Notes: generated from the letters alone by a model not told the origin. Shown: positions 19,037 to 29,039, numbered from the stretch's first letter. The stretch is DNA of 64,000 nucleotides from Neobacillus sp. CF12 (GCF_030348765.1 NZ_JAUCEU010000007.1:1916501-1980500), one strand, 5' to 3'. Numbers and translations: made by a program.

Positions 19037-20589
19037 TTTAGTTGATCCTTATATTCAAGTGGTGTAGTTCCCGTCCACTTCTTAAACACCAGACTAAAGT
19101 ATTGACTAGTTTTATATCCTACCATTTCTGCTACTTCATATATTTTATATTCTTCTCCATCCAGTAATTCCTTTGCTTTTTCTATTCGAAACCAAGTCAA
19201 ATAATCTAATACCGTTCGACCAGTTTCTTTTTTAAATACATGACGAAGATGGTCTCCGCTAATCGATAGGGAGTCACCGATTACTTCTATACTTAAATCT
19301 TTCTGATAGTGTTCATGAATATAATCCATAACGAGATGTATTTTTTTAGAAAAACCAGATGGTCTTAGAATTGTTGATAAACCTTTGTATTCCTCAATCA
19401 ACCACTGTGATATTTCTTCTAACTTATAGAAAAGAGGAAATGTTGCCTTATCCTGATCTCCCAATTCAAAATATGTAGGGATTCGATTTTTTTCTCTTAG
19501 CTGGTCAAGTATATAAGTGAACTCCTTACATACGACTTGCAAGACAGACGGATGGAACTTTTTCCTTAACCTTTGGAAGACAATCTTTACTGCTTGGATA
19601 AAATCTTCTCCTTCTGCCGAAGTTACCTGTTTTCGAATGAACTGTATGGTTCCTTTCCATTCCGCTTGAATATCGTAATCAGGTAGGGTTATATCCTGAT
19701 AACGTATAATGGTCTGCTTTCCATATAAAATAAGAAAGAGTGATTTTTTTTCTGTCTCTCTATAAAGTGCAGGTAAGTCCTTCATTTTTCTAAAGATGGG
19801 AGAAATAATAATAGATAAAGATAATCCTTTATTTTTCCCTTGATTTTTAATGTTCACCGCTTGATTATAAATTGGTGAAAATACTTCCCTTTCCGCAAGC
19901 TTATGTTTTAGTTTGCATAGTATCAGTAATTTCCCACCTTCTAATGTAACCGACTCTATATACTCGATCTCTTCTGAATGAAAAATCCCCTTCCATTCAA
20001 GTTCGGGTACATACATATTCACTATCGATGAATATTGGTCAAAAATGGAGAAAGCAGTATCCATTTTTACAAAAAAGAAAAAAAAGTTACTATTGATATC
20101 TGAAATACTCTTCTGTAAATTCTTCATAGCTATTTCTTTTTGCGTACCGTATACGAGCAAATCTAATAGGCATTGCCTTTTAATCGAAAGAACCTTTTCC
20201 TCTTGTTCTTGTAGCTCCGTCTTTATACCCTCGAGAGTTTTGATTAATTTGGTCTCTTGTAATTCATGTTTTAATAAATAATGAGAAATTCCAAGATTCA
20301 TAGCTTTTTTTGCATAGTCAAACTCTCGATGCGAGGTTAGCAGAATAATTTTGGTATTTGGATTGAATTCTAGTATTTTTTGACTTAGTTGAAGCCCATC
20401 CATCCTAGGCATTTGTATATCCATAAAAATGATGTGAGGTCGATTCGTCTTTAAAACCTCGATGGCCTTCTTTGCTGAAAGCGCTTCTCCAACGATGGTG
20501 AATCCATGCTCTTCCCAGTTAATCATATGTTTTAAATGTTCAATCGCAAGGATTTCATCATCTACAATCATTACGTTTAATCGTTTCAT
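19033..20589 (-). CDS. YesN-type response regulator with AraC DNA-binding domain
   Basis: A 518-residue cytosolic regulator. The receiver domain runs from MKRLNVMIVDDE, with the phospho-acceptor in FMDIQMPRMDG near residue 55. A long central region of about 270 residues leads to a C-terminal AraC-type double helix-turn-helix (DYIHEHYQKDLSIEVI and VAEMVGYKTSQYFSLVFKKW). The ATG at 20589 has GGGGTGAG upstream and is preferred to the in-frame codons farther up. It is first in a likely operon with its kinase and the sugar importer, which it probably activates. Confidence 0.9.
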   Translation of the reverse strand: MKRLNVMIVDDEILAIEHLKHMINWEEHGFTIVGEALSAKKAIEVLKTNRPHIIFMDIQMPRMDGLQLSQKILEFNPNTKIILLTSHREFDYAKKAMNLGISHYLLKHELQETKLIKTLEGIKTELQEQEEKVLSIKRQCLLDLLVYGTQKEIAMKNLQKSISDINSNFFFFFVKMDTAFSIFDQYSSIVNMYVPELEWKGIFHSEEIEYIESVTLEGGKLLILCKLKHKLAEREVFSPIYNQAVNIKNQGKNKGLSLSIIISPIFRKMKDLPALYRETEKKSLFLILYGKQTIIRYQDITLPDYDIQAEWKGTIQFIRKQVTSAEGEDFIQAVKIVFQRLRKKFHPSVLQVVCKEFTYILDQLREKNRIPTYFELGDQDKATFPLFYKLEEISQWLIEEYKGLSTILRPSGFSKKIHLVMDYIHEHYQKDLSIEVIGDSLSISGDHLRHVFKKETGRTVLDYLTWFRIEKAKELLDGEEYKIYEVAEMVGYKTSQYFSLVFKKWTGTTPLEYKDQLK

Positions 20590-20760
20590 CTCTCTCACCC
20601 CAATTGAATTTAACAACCTACCTTAAGAGTACTTTCAAATAGCCTATCAAACAATGAACGAAATTCTGATTATGATAAACAATATTCTGATATCCTAATA
20701 CAATAAAACCATCAAAATATGCGCCCAAATAAATGTTGATGGAGGTAATTCTTATGATAC

Positions 20761-20812
20761 CTCAAATTAAAAAACCATGACCCTTGGTTTAAAATTCAAG
20801 GTATCATGGTTT
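20761..20812 (-). terminator. terminator after the GH51 pseudogene
   Basis: AAACCATGA and TCATGGTTT pair around an inner CCTTG/CAAGG stem (20771-20812). On the minus strand it is followed by a T-run. Confidence 0.75.
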
Positions 20813-20834
20813 ATTAGTTGTTAAATATTATTAT

Positions 20835-23189
20835 CTAATTAAATCTCATTATCGTTATAGATTGCTTCGGAAACTTATGATTAATTGTATTACCTTTAAC
20901 CTTAATTTCATACTGTTTCGGTGCTACCTTCTCGGGAGTTTCAAAGCTATTCTCTTCTTCTAATTCATAGCCCGACATTTCATAGATTGATCCAGTAAGA
21001 TTTTCTTTTTCTATTTCGTCTAATACGATTTGAGCAGTGACTGGTGATTCTTGAACATTTACCACTTTAACAATAATATCTCCTGTTAACTCTTCGACAC
21101 TTGCAGAATAGTACAGAGGTTCAACACTAGAAGCTTATCTTCTGTTTCATTGATTAGTTCACCATCAATAAATGTTCGAATATGTCTACCCTTCACTTCT
21201 AATTGAAGCAGATATTCTCTTTTTGTTTCGACAGCAAATAAACTCTGAGTTAAGCATGAGTTTCTGCCATTTACTATTGAACCTACAATCGCATCCTGAT
21301 TTTGCCAGCCACCGATTTCCCATAACAATCCATTCTTATTGTCGCCTTGCCTAAAAAAGAGTTTAAATCCTCTAACACCATCAATTTTCTTAGCCCTAAA
21401 AGAAAGCAGATAATTCTGCCATTGAATGTTATCAAGTACTAATTCACTGCCATGTTGCAAAACGATAGGATCATAGCTCTTTTCTTCTCCAGTATCGATA
21501 TTACTTAATTTGATATCATCATACTCTGCAGTGCTATGCTCTCCAGAAAACACTATAAAACACTATATTACCAGATATAGGCTTGGAAAAAGACTCTTCA
21601 ATCGGCTGTAATCCATTTGTCTCTACCTTTAATATATAGTCTCCTTGATGGTGCATAAAGAGCTTTTGTACATAATAATTAGGAGTTCCATAGACATAAT
21701 GATTGTTAAACCAAATAAGGTCTGGCTTCCAATTCACATAATCGACATTACAAAGCATTGGTGCATAACATGCTAGTCCTACTGCATGTGCATTTTTTTC
21801 AAGACCTGTCATAAAAGCTGCTTGAACTAATGCATTGTAGTAAGTATTCCCCCAGGAAGCATACTCACCTAAAAATACTTTAGGATCTTCACTTTTAAAG
21901 TCATCATAGCGATGATAATTAGCTAAAAACCACTCTGGAGATTGATAATAATGCTCATCGACGAAATCAGATTTATTTTCTCTAGCAGACTTCCAGCCTC
22001 AATCATATTCACTTCCAGCAGCAAATGGTCCACTTGAATTAATTAATTTGATCTCCGGATACTTCTCCTTAATGGCCTTATGAAAATATTCATATCGCTC
22101 GAAAAAAGCTTCCCCTACTTCTTCGTTTCCGATCCCTAGATACTCCAGGCCAAATGGCTCTGGATGTCCGAGTTCAGTACGCTTCCTCCCCCAAACAGTA
22201 GATGAATTCCCATTTGCAAATTCAATTAAATCAAGTGCATCATCAATCCAAGGCTGCAATTCTTCAATTGGAACAATCCGATGGTGATGAGGGTCGTAGC
22301 CTGCCGGCAATACAGGAATAGGCTTTGCACCTATGTCCTCACAAAATAAGAAATATTCATAGTACCCTAGCCCTAATGTTTGATTGTATCCCCAGTTGTT
22401 TCTACGTGCTGGTCGTTTTTCCACATCACCAATCGTATTTTTCCAGCGATACATGGAGTTCCTATCATCAGGATTGAGGCTGCCATCATGCACAAGGCAT
22501 CCACCCGGAAAACGCATAAATTTTGGCTTCATATCAGCTAGTAGTTGTGCAATGTCCTCTCGCATACCGTTCTGACGATTATTAAACGTGCGTTCAGGAA
22601 AAAGTGAGATCATGTCAAAATACAAGTTACCATGTTCTATTGTTGTCAATACCAGTCGACCACTATAATCGGTCTCGTTAGCTGTTAACTTTACTTCATA
22701 TTTTTTCCATTCTGATGAATTTACGGTGATCTCACCCTGTGCATAAACTCTACCTTCAAGGCTTTCTAATGCAATAGCAACTAGTTTAGTAGAATTGGAT
22801 GCAGATCTAGCAAAACAAGAAAGTTTATAGTTTTCCCCTTTTCTGACAGGAATACCGGTATTAAATCCAACATTCATAATTCCTGCACCCGTTCCAGGTT
22901 CTTCTACTGAAAGGGTCAGGTAGTTCCTATTGTTTTCATTGAGAGGATTTTCATTTTCAACTAATACCTCTACTTTCGCTTCACCACGCTCTACTTTTTC
23001 CCATGCTGTTAATGCATGATACTCTCTATGGTCAATAGGATTAAATTAAAACGAACGATTTTGGACTAACTCAGTATAAAGTCCCCCATCAGCTGCATGG
23101 TTTAAGTCTTCAAAAAAAATGCCGAATAAGTCCCCTAATTCTTCTCCTCTATCTTTAGTAAGTACCTCTATTATTTTTGTGTCAGACAT
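20835..23189 (-). pseudogene. GH51-type alpha-L-arabinofuranosidase, inactivated
   Basis: An intracellular arabinofuranosidase of about 780 codons that would have cleaved alpha-L-Araf side chains or arabino-oligosaccharides. It starts MSDTKIIEVLTKDRG with a normal GH51 opening (LFGIFFEDLNHAADGGLY), a CBM-like insert, the barrel (FMRFPGGCLVHD), the acid/base motif EYLGIGNEEVGE and the nucleophile region VFLGEYASWGN. Four lesions break it: TAA at 23046-23048, TGA at 21999-22001, a 10-bp tandem duplication at 21547-21566, and a small indel near 21130 that returns to the original frame. It follows the GH127/146 gene by 30 nt. Confidence 0.88.
21547..21566. repeat. 10-bp perfect tandem duplication causing a frameshift
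   Basis: AAAACACTAT occurs twice in tandem. Removing one copy restores SGNIVFSGEHSTAEYDD on the minus strand, so the duplication is the direct cause of the frameshift in the GH51 gene. Confidence 0.9.
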
Positions 23190-23219
23190 ATTTTCACCTA
23201 TCTTCTCACATTATGATTA

Positions 23220-25523
23220 TTAGTTGTAAATACCATTAAGAGTTCTTAACCCGTAAACTCCACCTGCAATTTTTCCTTTGGTTGAAACGAATTTAACTTC
23301 AACTTTTTCTTTTCCTCTTGTTAATTCATCTGGAATTTCGTAAATCACATTAAATAACTCTTCTGAAATCTTTCCTTCAAGCTTTTGCTCCCCAATTTCC
23401 GTATCACTTACTAGTATTTGAAAGTATCTAACATACGTTTTTCCATCATGATATAAAATACCGTCGCCACTAAAATAGGTAACACAAAGATACATACGTT
23501 TTGTTGGATCCACAGCCATTTCATAGCTAAAATATCCATCGTCTCGACTATCTCTCCATGCTCGATGAACTACATTCAAGTATCCTGAATATGAATTTTT
23601 AGCCTTCATTGAATGTTCAACCTCTGATTGCTGTTCGTGTGGCTGAACTTGATCAACTGTCAGTAATTGTAACTTTTCCAGTTCACTTTGTTCTCTATTT
23701 AAAAATTCCTTATATGTTTCTTCATTCATTAAATCCCAGTATAAGGTGTATCGTTGGTGATGTAAGGCGTAAAAAGGAATTAGGGTCACTTTTGCATTTC
23801 CTGGTTGTCCAATCTTATCGGTTTCAAATGTTAACGGTGAACCTTCTACAGGTTTTATCCATTTGTTTAACTTCGTTTCATTCGTAACTAAGGTGGGAAC
23901 ATCAATTAATGGGTAATTATTTAAGTATAAATGATCGTCTAAAATATCTGTTTCAGGAAAATTTTCTCTTCCCAATGCTCCGGCTAATGCAATAGGTCCA
24001 TAGGTAAATGAAACTTTACCTGAATCGCTCTTTGAGACATAAGAGTGAAGTTCCATAGGGAGGCTAATTTCAATCACATCACCTGAATTCCAATTTCCTG
24101 TTATCGTTAAATATCCGTTTTCACTTGAAGAATAAGTATACTGGTCATTAACCTTTGCACTCAACTCCCCTGAAATCCAATTTGGAACTCTAATATGGAT
24201 CGCTAAAAATTCATTATTAGCCTCTTCGAAGATAAGTTTTGAAGACGGGTTTTCCGGAAACTTTGTTTCTTGTTTTAACTTGATTTTTTCAAGCACCATT
24301 TCAGAACGAATAAATAAATTCACATAAAGTTCTTCATTTTCATGATGGTATATTTGTCTTGTATATCGTGCTGGATTTTCCATTCCGGTACCCGTACAGC
24401 ACCAGAACGAATCATCATGTGAGCAGTATACTTTAAAATGTCCAGGCTGCGTTGAAACAAAATATGTTTTCATTCCAGTATCAGGATCTTGTGAAGCTAG
24501 GATGTGGTTATACAACGCTCTTTCGTAGTAATCCATGTATTCTGCCTTATGTGTCCATTTAAATAAGTGCTCTGTTAGCTTCAGCATATTATAGGTGTTA
24601 CACGTTTCATTCGTTTGAATACCAAGTTCTTCCGTATTTTCAAGACCAAAATGTTCATTTTTTGAATTTCCGCCTATGACGTATGAACGATTTTTAGTGA
24701 CGATATCCCAGAAGTAAATGGCACAATCACGGTAATAAGTTTCCCCTGTAATTTCATAGAGTTTAGCGGCACCAACTACTTTAGGAATCTGAGTATTGGC
24801 GTGTTTTCCTTCAAGTTCATCGATTCCTTTTGAAATGGGATCAAGGATTGCTTTATGACAGAATTTAATCGCAAGTTCAAGATAGTCAGTGTTACCGGTT
24901 AGTACATAAAGATCAGCCATTACTTCGTTCATTCCGCCATGTTCACAGATTAGCATACGTTGAAACTCTTGTTCTGAAAGATTATCCGTTCCTCTCTTCG
25001 CCCAGTCTGCTAGTTTAATAACAACTTGAAGTGCTTTTTCATTGCCAGTTAGCTTATACGTATCGATTAGTCCAGCAAAAATTTTATGAATGCTATACCA
25101 CGGTACCCATGAATCTCCGAGACTAAAATTAGAAACTTGAAAATCTCCTCCGGCAAAAACCTTGTCAAAGCAATCTCGTGGAAATCCACTTACATACCCC
25201 TCTGTATCAAATGATTGTACATGTTCGAGTTCATCAATTGCGTAATCAAGCTTTTCCTTTAATTTCTTATCATTCGTTACCGCATACATAGCTGAAGTAG
25301 CTGACAACCAATGACCGATTGAATGACCACTGATTCCTCTTTTTTCCCACCCGCCATAATGTGGTTTTTTTGGTGTTTTTGAAATAGCATGGTAACAAGT
25401 TGCTGCTAATCTATCAACATCCAAAGTCAATAAAAATCCTTTTCCTACGTCCTGTGATTCCTTAAAAATACCATCTAATAATGTAACATTCTGTTTTCGA
25501 TACTTAACTTTAATATCTTTCAT
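23220..25523 (-). CDS. beta-L-arabinofuranosidase, GH127/GH146 (DUF1680) family
   Basis: A 767-residue (alpha/alpha)6-barrel enzyme expected to release beta-L-arabinofuranose. Without a signal peptide it would act in the cytosol on imported oligosaccharides. Diagnostic residues are the Glu and Cys of NETCNTYNM and the Cys pair of FWCCTGTGMEN, the zinc/thiolate site described for HypBA1. The opening LLDGIFKESQDVGKGFLL and GWEKRGISGHSIGHWLSAT look closer to GH146 than to classical GH127. ATG 25523 has AGAAGGTG upstream. It leads the two-gene unit with the GH51 pseudogene and diverges from an araC-type gene. Confidence 0.87.
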   Translation of the reverse strand: MKDIKVKYRKQNVTLLDGIFKESQDVGKGFLLTLDVDRLAATCYHAISKTPKKPHYGGWEKRGISGHSIGHWLSATSAMYAVTNDKKLKEKLDYAIDELEHVQSFDTEGYVSGFPRDCFDKVFAGGDFQVSNFSLGDSWVPWYSIHKIFAGLIDTYKLTGNEKALQVVIKLADWAKRGTDNLSEQEFQRMLICEHGGMNEVMADLYVLTGNTDYLELAIKFCHKAILDPISKGIDELEGKHANTQIPKVVGAAKLYEITGETYYRDCAIYFWDIVTKNRSYVIGGNSKNEHFGLENTEELGIQTNETCNTYNMLKLTEHLFKWTHKAEYMDYYERALYNHILASQDPDTGMKTYFVSTQPGHFKVYCSHDDSFWCCTGTGMENPARYTRQIYHHENEELYVNLFIRSEMVLEKIKLKQETKFPENPSSKLIFEEANNEFLAIHIRVPNWISGELSAKVNDQYTYSSSENGYLTITGNWNSGDVIEISLPMELHSYVSKSDSGKVSFTYGPIALAGALGRENFPETDILDDHLYLNNYPLIDVPTLVTNETKLNKWIKPVEGSPLTFETDKIGQPGNAKVTLIPFYALHHQRYTLYWDLMNEETYKEFLNREQSELEKLQLLTVDQVQPHEQQSEVEHSMKAKNSYSGYLNVVHRAWRDSRDDGYFSYEMAVDPTKRMYLCVTYFSGDGILYHDGKTYVRYFQILVSDTEIGEQKLEGKISEELFNVIYEIPDELTRGKEKVEVKFVSTKGKIAGGVYGLRTLNGIYN

Positions 25524-25628
25524 CAAATTCACCTTCTTATCTCTTTAATATCGTTATTAACCATTATGAATTTTCCTTTATCCAAATAGAATTCACAATA
25601 TAATAAAATACATATCCTTTTTTTAGAT

Positions 25629-25669
25629 TTTTTGTGGTAAGGTCGGTGTAGATATAATTTTTGAGGGTG
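25629..25669 (+). promoter_or_regulatory. promoter and ribosome site for the AraC-type gene at 25677
   Basis: TATAAT at 25653-25658 with a T-rich -35-like TTTTTG about 18 nt upstream. The ribosome site GAGGGTG is seven nt before the ATG. The 153-bp divergent region must also hold the promoter of the beta-L-arabinofuranosidase gene. Confidence 0.45.
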
Positions 25670-25676
25670 ATTTAGT

Positions 25677-26549
25677 ATGCACACCATTCATTTGAACTCA
25701 TATAGTCTCCCGTTAGTGAGAGAATTAGGTTTCATGCATGATGAAAAAGGAATATTTCGTCATCCTGATCGAAAAATGAAAAATATACATGTCTTTGTTT
25801 TTGTCATAAAAGGGAGTATTCATGTCATTGAAGATGGGACGGAGTACAGGGTAACGAAAGGGGAATATCTTTTTTTAAGAAAAAATGTTTCCCATTGGGG
25901 AGGTGATTTCTATGAACCAGGAACAAACTGGTTTTATGTTCACTTTTATGATTCTCCTGGGAATGATAGGAACGCAGCGGACACAGAATTCAAGTATTTT
26001 CCAAATTCTTCATTAATTTACGAGGATACATATGAAACAAAACTAATTTTGCCGAAATATGGCAAAGTATTAAGCTCAGATTTTTTTTTGACAAAGCTAA
26101 AAACTTTGGTAACTCTATATGAGACCCAACACCCATTACGACCTATTCAGTTATCTTTATCAATTTATCAACTATTCACAGATATTTACTCAGATTATAT
26201 AGAAGAACAGACCAACACAAAGAAGCATGTTGTGGTAAATCAAATGATTAAGATACTAAAAAACGCCCATGAGGAGAAATTAACAGGTGAGGAAATCGCA
26301 GATATGCTTGGCATGAACTATGCTTATCTATGTACGCTTTTTAAAAAGCATACTGGAAAAAGTGTAAAAAGGTACCAAAACGAACTAATAATTGAAAAAG
26401 CGGTTGAAATGATTAAAACAAATGCTGGAAATGTTTCAGAAATTAGTTATGCTCTCGGTTTTTCGAATCCCTTTTACTTTAGTAGAGTCTTTAAAAAAAT
26501 CACTGGTGTATCACCGACAACATTTATAAATGAAAATTATAAGTATTAA
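25677..26549 (+). CDS. AraC-family transcriptional regulator
   Basis: A 290-residue one-component regulator. The N-terminal cupin-type sugar-binding domain includes HVFVFVIKGSIHVIEDG and HWGGDFYEPGTNWFYVHFYD. The C-terminal double HTH has LTGEEIADMLGMNYAYL and ISYALGFSNPFYFSRVFKK. It is divergent from the GH127/146-GH51 unit and probably activates it in response to an arabinose-containing inducer. Its stop codon is only 5 nt before the partial tRNA-Arg repeat at 26555, so it is the last gene of its island segment. Confidence 0.9.
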   Translation: MHTIHLNSYSLPLVRELGFMHDEKGIFRHPDRKMKNIHVFVFVIKGSIHVIEDGTEYRVTKGEYLFLRKNVSHWGGDFYEPGTNWFYVHFYDSPGNDRNAADTEFKYFPNSSLIYEDTYETKLILPKYGKVLSSDFFLTKLKTLVTLYETQHPLRPIQLSLSIYQLFTDIYSDYIEEQTNTKKHVVVNQMIKILKNAHEEKLTGEEIADMLGMNYAYLCTLFKKHTGKSVKRYQNELIIEKAVEMIKTNAGNVSEISYALGFSNPFYFSRVFKKITGVSPTTFINENYKY

Positions 26550-26554
26550 ACAGT

Positions 26555-26580
26555 GGAGGTCTGAATCCTCTTCGGGACGT
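26555..26580 (+). repeat. tRNA-Arg 3'-end copy (internal att site)
   Basis: GGAGGTCTGAATCCTCTTCG and then GGACGT match the T-arm and acceptor end of the tRNA at 6064 with a two-base change. It lies directly after the araC-type gene and before a terminator like the one after the 52768 copy. I infer a junction between two consecutively inserted islands. Confidence 0.65.
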
Positions 26581-26586
26581 CAAAAT

Positions 26587-26615
26587 GCCTTGATTTTTCA
26601 ATCAAGGCTTTTTAT
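26587..26615. terminator. terminator after the internal tRNA fragment
   Basis: GCCTTGAT/ATCAAGGC stem with a T-run on the plus strand. The same GCCTTGA hairpin follows the tRNA fragment at 52768 and occurs at 30465-30491, so it looks like a tRNA terminator carried along with the tRNA end. Confidence 0.75.
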
Positions 26616-26620
26616 CTTTG

Positions 26621-27883
26621 TTATAAAACTATAACTCTTTGTAACGTGACATAAAAATCATCACTTCCAAATTTAGTCCCATCCTTTTTAAACCAGACAC
26701 CATTCGTACCTGTTACCATAATTTTGAGCATATAATTTCCTGCTGGAAACGTTGGTGAAACATATCTAATATTGGAATCGGATACTAAGCTATAAAAATC
26801 AACAACTGCAGTATGGATAACTTCACCTGATTCATCATAAATCAAGAAGTCAGCATATCCACTATGGCAATCACTAGTTCCGAACACGATAACTTGTGAG
26901 CCATTAAATTGATAGCTCACCGATTCACCACTCAGATTCGATTGGAACTCTAGCGATTCTTCCAAACCTCCTATGGATACGTTAGAAATAGATCTACTAT
27001 CCCAAACTGGCCAAAATTCCGGTATTAAGCATTTTTCTCCAACAACTGTAATTGGTAACCATACTTGAGTGGCACTTGATGCTTGCCGTGGAAAGGACCA
27101 TCGATCTCCCATATAGATTGGAACGTTTTTTCCGTTAGCTTCAAATGTAAAGACAAATGAGCACTGAGAATTATAGGTTAAGCTCCCTTCTGGACAAAAT
27201 AATCCTTGATTTTTCCATGGCCCATGTATGTCTTTTGCAACCAAATAATAGTTATCATTTCTTTCCCAACTTGTTTTATTTGAAAACATAATAAAGTAGT
27301 TTTCTTCATGGCGAAACATTGCTGGTGACTCACCACCAGGAGCGATTTTTTCAGCTACTTTCTCAACTGCGGTTAAATAATCATCACTTAACCGATAAAT
27401 GTCCCCTTCGTGAAGTAATAGATATGCTGTGCCATCCTCATCAACAAAAGTTCCCATGTCCCATCTTCTAACTGGTTCACCATTAAATAGCAGCGGTCCT
27501 TGAAATTCAAATGTACCATCAATACTGTCACAGGTGGCCACACCTATACAAGGATCCATGTATTTTAAGTCATCTGTATGCATAAGCATCACAAACATGC
27601 CTGTTTTGTGGTTTTTCAACATTTTGGGTCTTTCACCTATTCTATTAGGGCCCAAGAGTCCCTCATTTTGCGGCTGCAATGCCAGTCCCTCAAAATACCA
27701 ATCTGCAAGATTATCAGATGAATAGCATGAGAACCCTATGTATTTATTAACATCATCTGTTTTATATTCTCCAAAAAGGTAATACTTCTCATCTTCTTTT
27801 AGCAAACAAGCACCGTGTGCATTTACCGTATCCCCATTTTGATCAAACCACGAAACTCCGTTGTATATATAAGGTTTCCCCAT
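26621..27883 (-). CDS. GH43-family glycosidase, resembling exo-beta-1,3-galactanases
   Basis: A 420-residue protein. The five-bladed propeller begins VNAHGACLLKEDEKYYLFGE, with CYSSDNLADWYFEGLALQ, GERPKMLKNHKTGMFVML and MFSNKTSWERNDNYYLVAK, a pattern I associate with GH43 subfamilies 24/34 acting on beta-1,3-galactan of arabinogalactan proteins. A C-terminal beta-sandwich (YQFNGSQVIVFGTSDCHSG) may bind sugar. There is no signal peptide, so it would act in the cytosol. ATG 27883 has GGAGGT seven nt before; the in-frame extension upstream has none. It stands alone, facing the preceding terminator. Confidence 0.8.
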   Translation of the reverse strand: MGKPYIYNGVSWFDQNGDTVNAHGACLLKEDEKYYLFGEYKTDDVNKYIGFSCYSSDNLADWYFEGLALQPQNEGLLGPNRIGERPKMLKNHKTGMFVMLMHTDDLKYMDPCIGVATCDSIDGTFEFQGPLLFNGEPVRRWDMGTFVDEDGTAYLLLHEGDIYRLSDDYLTAVEKVAEKIAPGGESPAMFRHEENYFIMFSNKTSWERNDNYYLVAKDIHGPWKNQGLFCPEGSLTYNSQCSFVFTFEANGKNVPIYMGDRWSFPRQASSATQVWLPITVVGEKCLIPEFWPVWDSRSISNVSIGGLEESLEFQSNLSGESVSYQFNGSQVIVFGTSDCHSGYADFLIYDESGEVIHTAVVDFYSLVSDSNIRYVSPTFPAGNYMLKIMVTGTNGVWFKKDGTKFGSDDFYVTLQRVIVL

Positions 27884-28019
27884 AATAATTACCTCCATCA
27901 TCTTACTAGTTTCATAAAGTATCAAAAAACAAAATAGTGCATCCAATGTCAATTAAATAAATAGATTCATTGCCACTTTGGAGAGACAACAATGCGGTAG
28001 TAATTTTTGGGTTTTAAAA

Positions 28020-28058
28020 CTCGAATATTATTTGTCCACGTTCTTGACAGAAGACCAA
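28020..28058 (-). mobile_element. IS end-like dispersed repeat, copy 2
   Basis: In reverse complement it matches 6906-6943 (TTGGTCTTCTGTCAAGAA, then CGTGGACAA). TGTCCACGTTCTT at 28032-28044 is also mirrored by AAGAAAGTGGACA at 30439-30451 (12 of 13), so the araC/GH2 patch between them is framed by inverted repeats. Confidence 0.45.
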
Positions 28059-28193
28059 TTTCGGACACTCATAACCTTCATGAGTGACCACTTTTCTATT
28101 TTCAACAAGATTTCGGGCACTCATGGCCTTCATGAGTGACCACTTTTCCATTTCTAACAAGATTTCGGGCTCTCTTAGCCTTCATGAGTAATC
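28059..28193. repeat. 52-bp tandem repeat, about 2.6 copies
   Basis: Units at 28059-28110, 28111-28162 and a partial one at 28163-28193 start TTTCGG(A/G)CACTCAT. Each contains a small palindrome (ACTCAT...ATGAGT) that could fold as a hairpin. They end at the stop of the AraC-type gene, so they may serve as its 3' structure or be an intergenic repeat family. Confidence 0.85.
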
Positions 28194-28196
28194 AAG

Positions 28197-29039
28197 CTAT
28201 ACACCGCTCCTCTGCCTGCTTCGGTAAGCACTAGGTGAAATACCATTCATCTGTTTGAACATCTTGCTGAAGTGATATTCTTCGTAATACCCGCATAGTC
28301 TGGCGATTTCCTTGATGGGGTAATCCGTATAGATTAGATAACCACACGCCTGCTGGTTACGTAAGTGTATAAGATATTCTTTCGGCCCCATACCCGTATA
28401 CTTGAGGAACAGCTTTCGAAGGTACGAAGCAGAAATGCTGTATTCCTCGGCCAACTGTTCGATTCGAAGGTTATCCTTGTATCCGTTCTCCAAATGTTTC
28501 TTGATTTGCTCGAAGGCAGCGAAGGCACCGGATTCAGTTATGCTCCAGTCCGGGTGTTCGATTTGATGAAGTTTGTGCAGCAGTATTTGTAATTTTGCTT
28601 GGGAAACCATTGCTCCACCGGCAATTCCTGGGAACCAGTCCAGATTTATCTCCCTAAACAAGACACCCAATTCCTCCGCCTGCGGGATACCGTATCGACT
28701 TAGGAAGGGAAGCCTTAGTTTCTCAATTGGCGTAACATTCTTCCATACTGCATCGTAGTCGAGTTCTGTACAATCGAAGAGCACCATGGTCATGTGGAGC
28801 GGAGCATACGGCTCTGAACGCATTGACATTTCAAGACCGGGCCTTAGGTAAGTCAGCATCCCAGCCTGCACCTTGTGTTCGGTATTCGTCAAGAAAGTCC
28901 CCTCTCCCTCATGAATCCAGTACAAACTATGTACATTCACTAGATTACGAATATCTTCCCAGCCAGGAAATGTTACTTTATCGAGAACAAAATGAATATG
29001 CGGCACGAGGTTATTCAAATTATATGTAAGTGCTTCCAA
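28197..29039 (-). CDS. AraC-family transcriptional regulator
   Basis: A 280-residue regulator with an N-terminal cupin domain (YWIHEGEGTFLTNTEHKVQ) and a C-terminal double HTH (LRIEQLAEEYSISASYLRKL and IKEIARLCGYYEEYHFSKMF). Translation starts at TTG 29039 with AAGGAGAG upstream. Base composition looks richer in G and C than the neighbours, as does the divergent GH2 pseudogene, and both sit between inverted IS-like ends, so they probably came together from another donor such as Paenibacillus. With its target gene dead, the regulator may be an orphan. Confidence 0.85.
   Translation of the reverse strand: MEALTYNLNNLVPHIHFVLDKVTFPGWEDIRNLVNVHSLYWIHEGEGTFLTNTEHKVQAGMLTYLRPGLEMSMRSEPYAPLHMTMVLFDCTELDYDAVWKNVTPIEKLRLPFLSRYGIPQAEELGVLFREINLDWFPGIAGGAMVSQAKLQILLHKLHQIEHPDWSITESGAFAAFEQIKKHLENGYKDNLRIEQLAEEYSISASYLRKLFLKYTGMGPKEYLIHLRNQQACGYLIYTDYPIKEIARLCGYYEEYHFSKMFKQMNGISPSAYRSRQRSGV

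Noticed and set aside
20835..23189. Programmed stop-codon readthrough in the GH51 gene
   Set aside because: Two different stop codons plus two frameshifts, one from an exact 10-bp duplication, are the marks of decay, not recoding.
28059..28193. CRISPR array
   Set aside because: The repeats are strictly tandem with no unique spacers.
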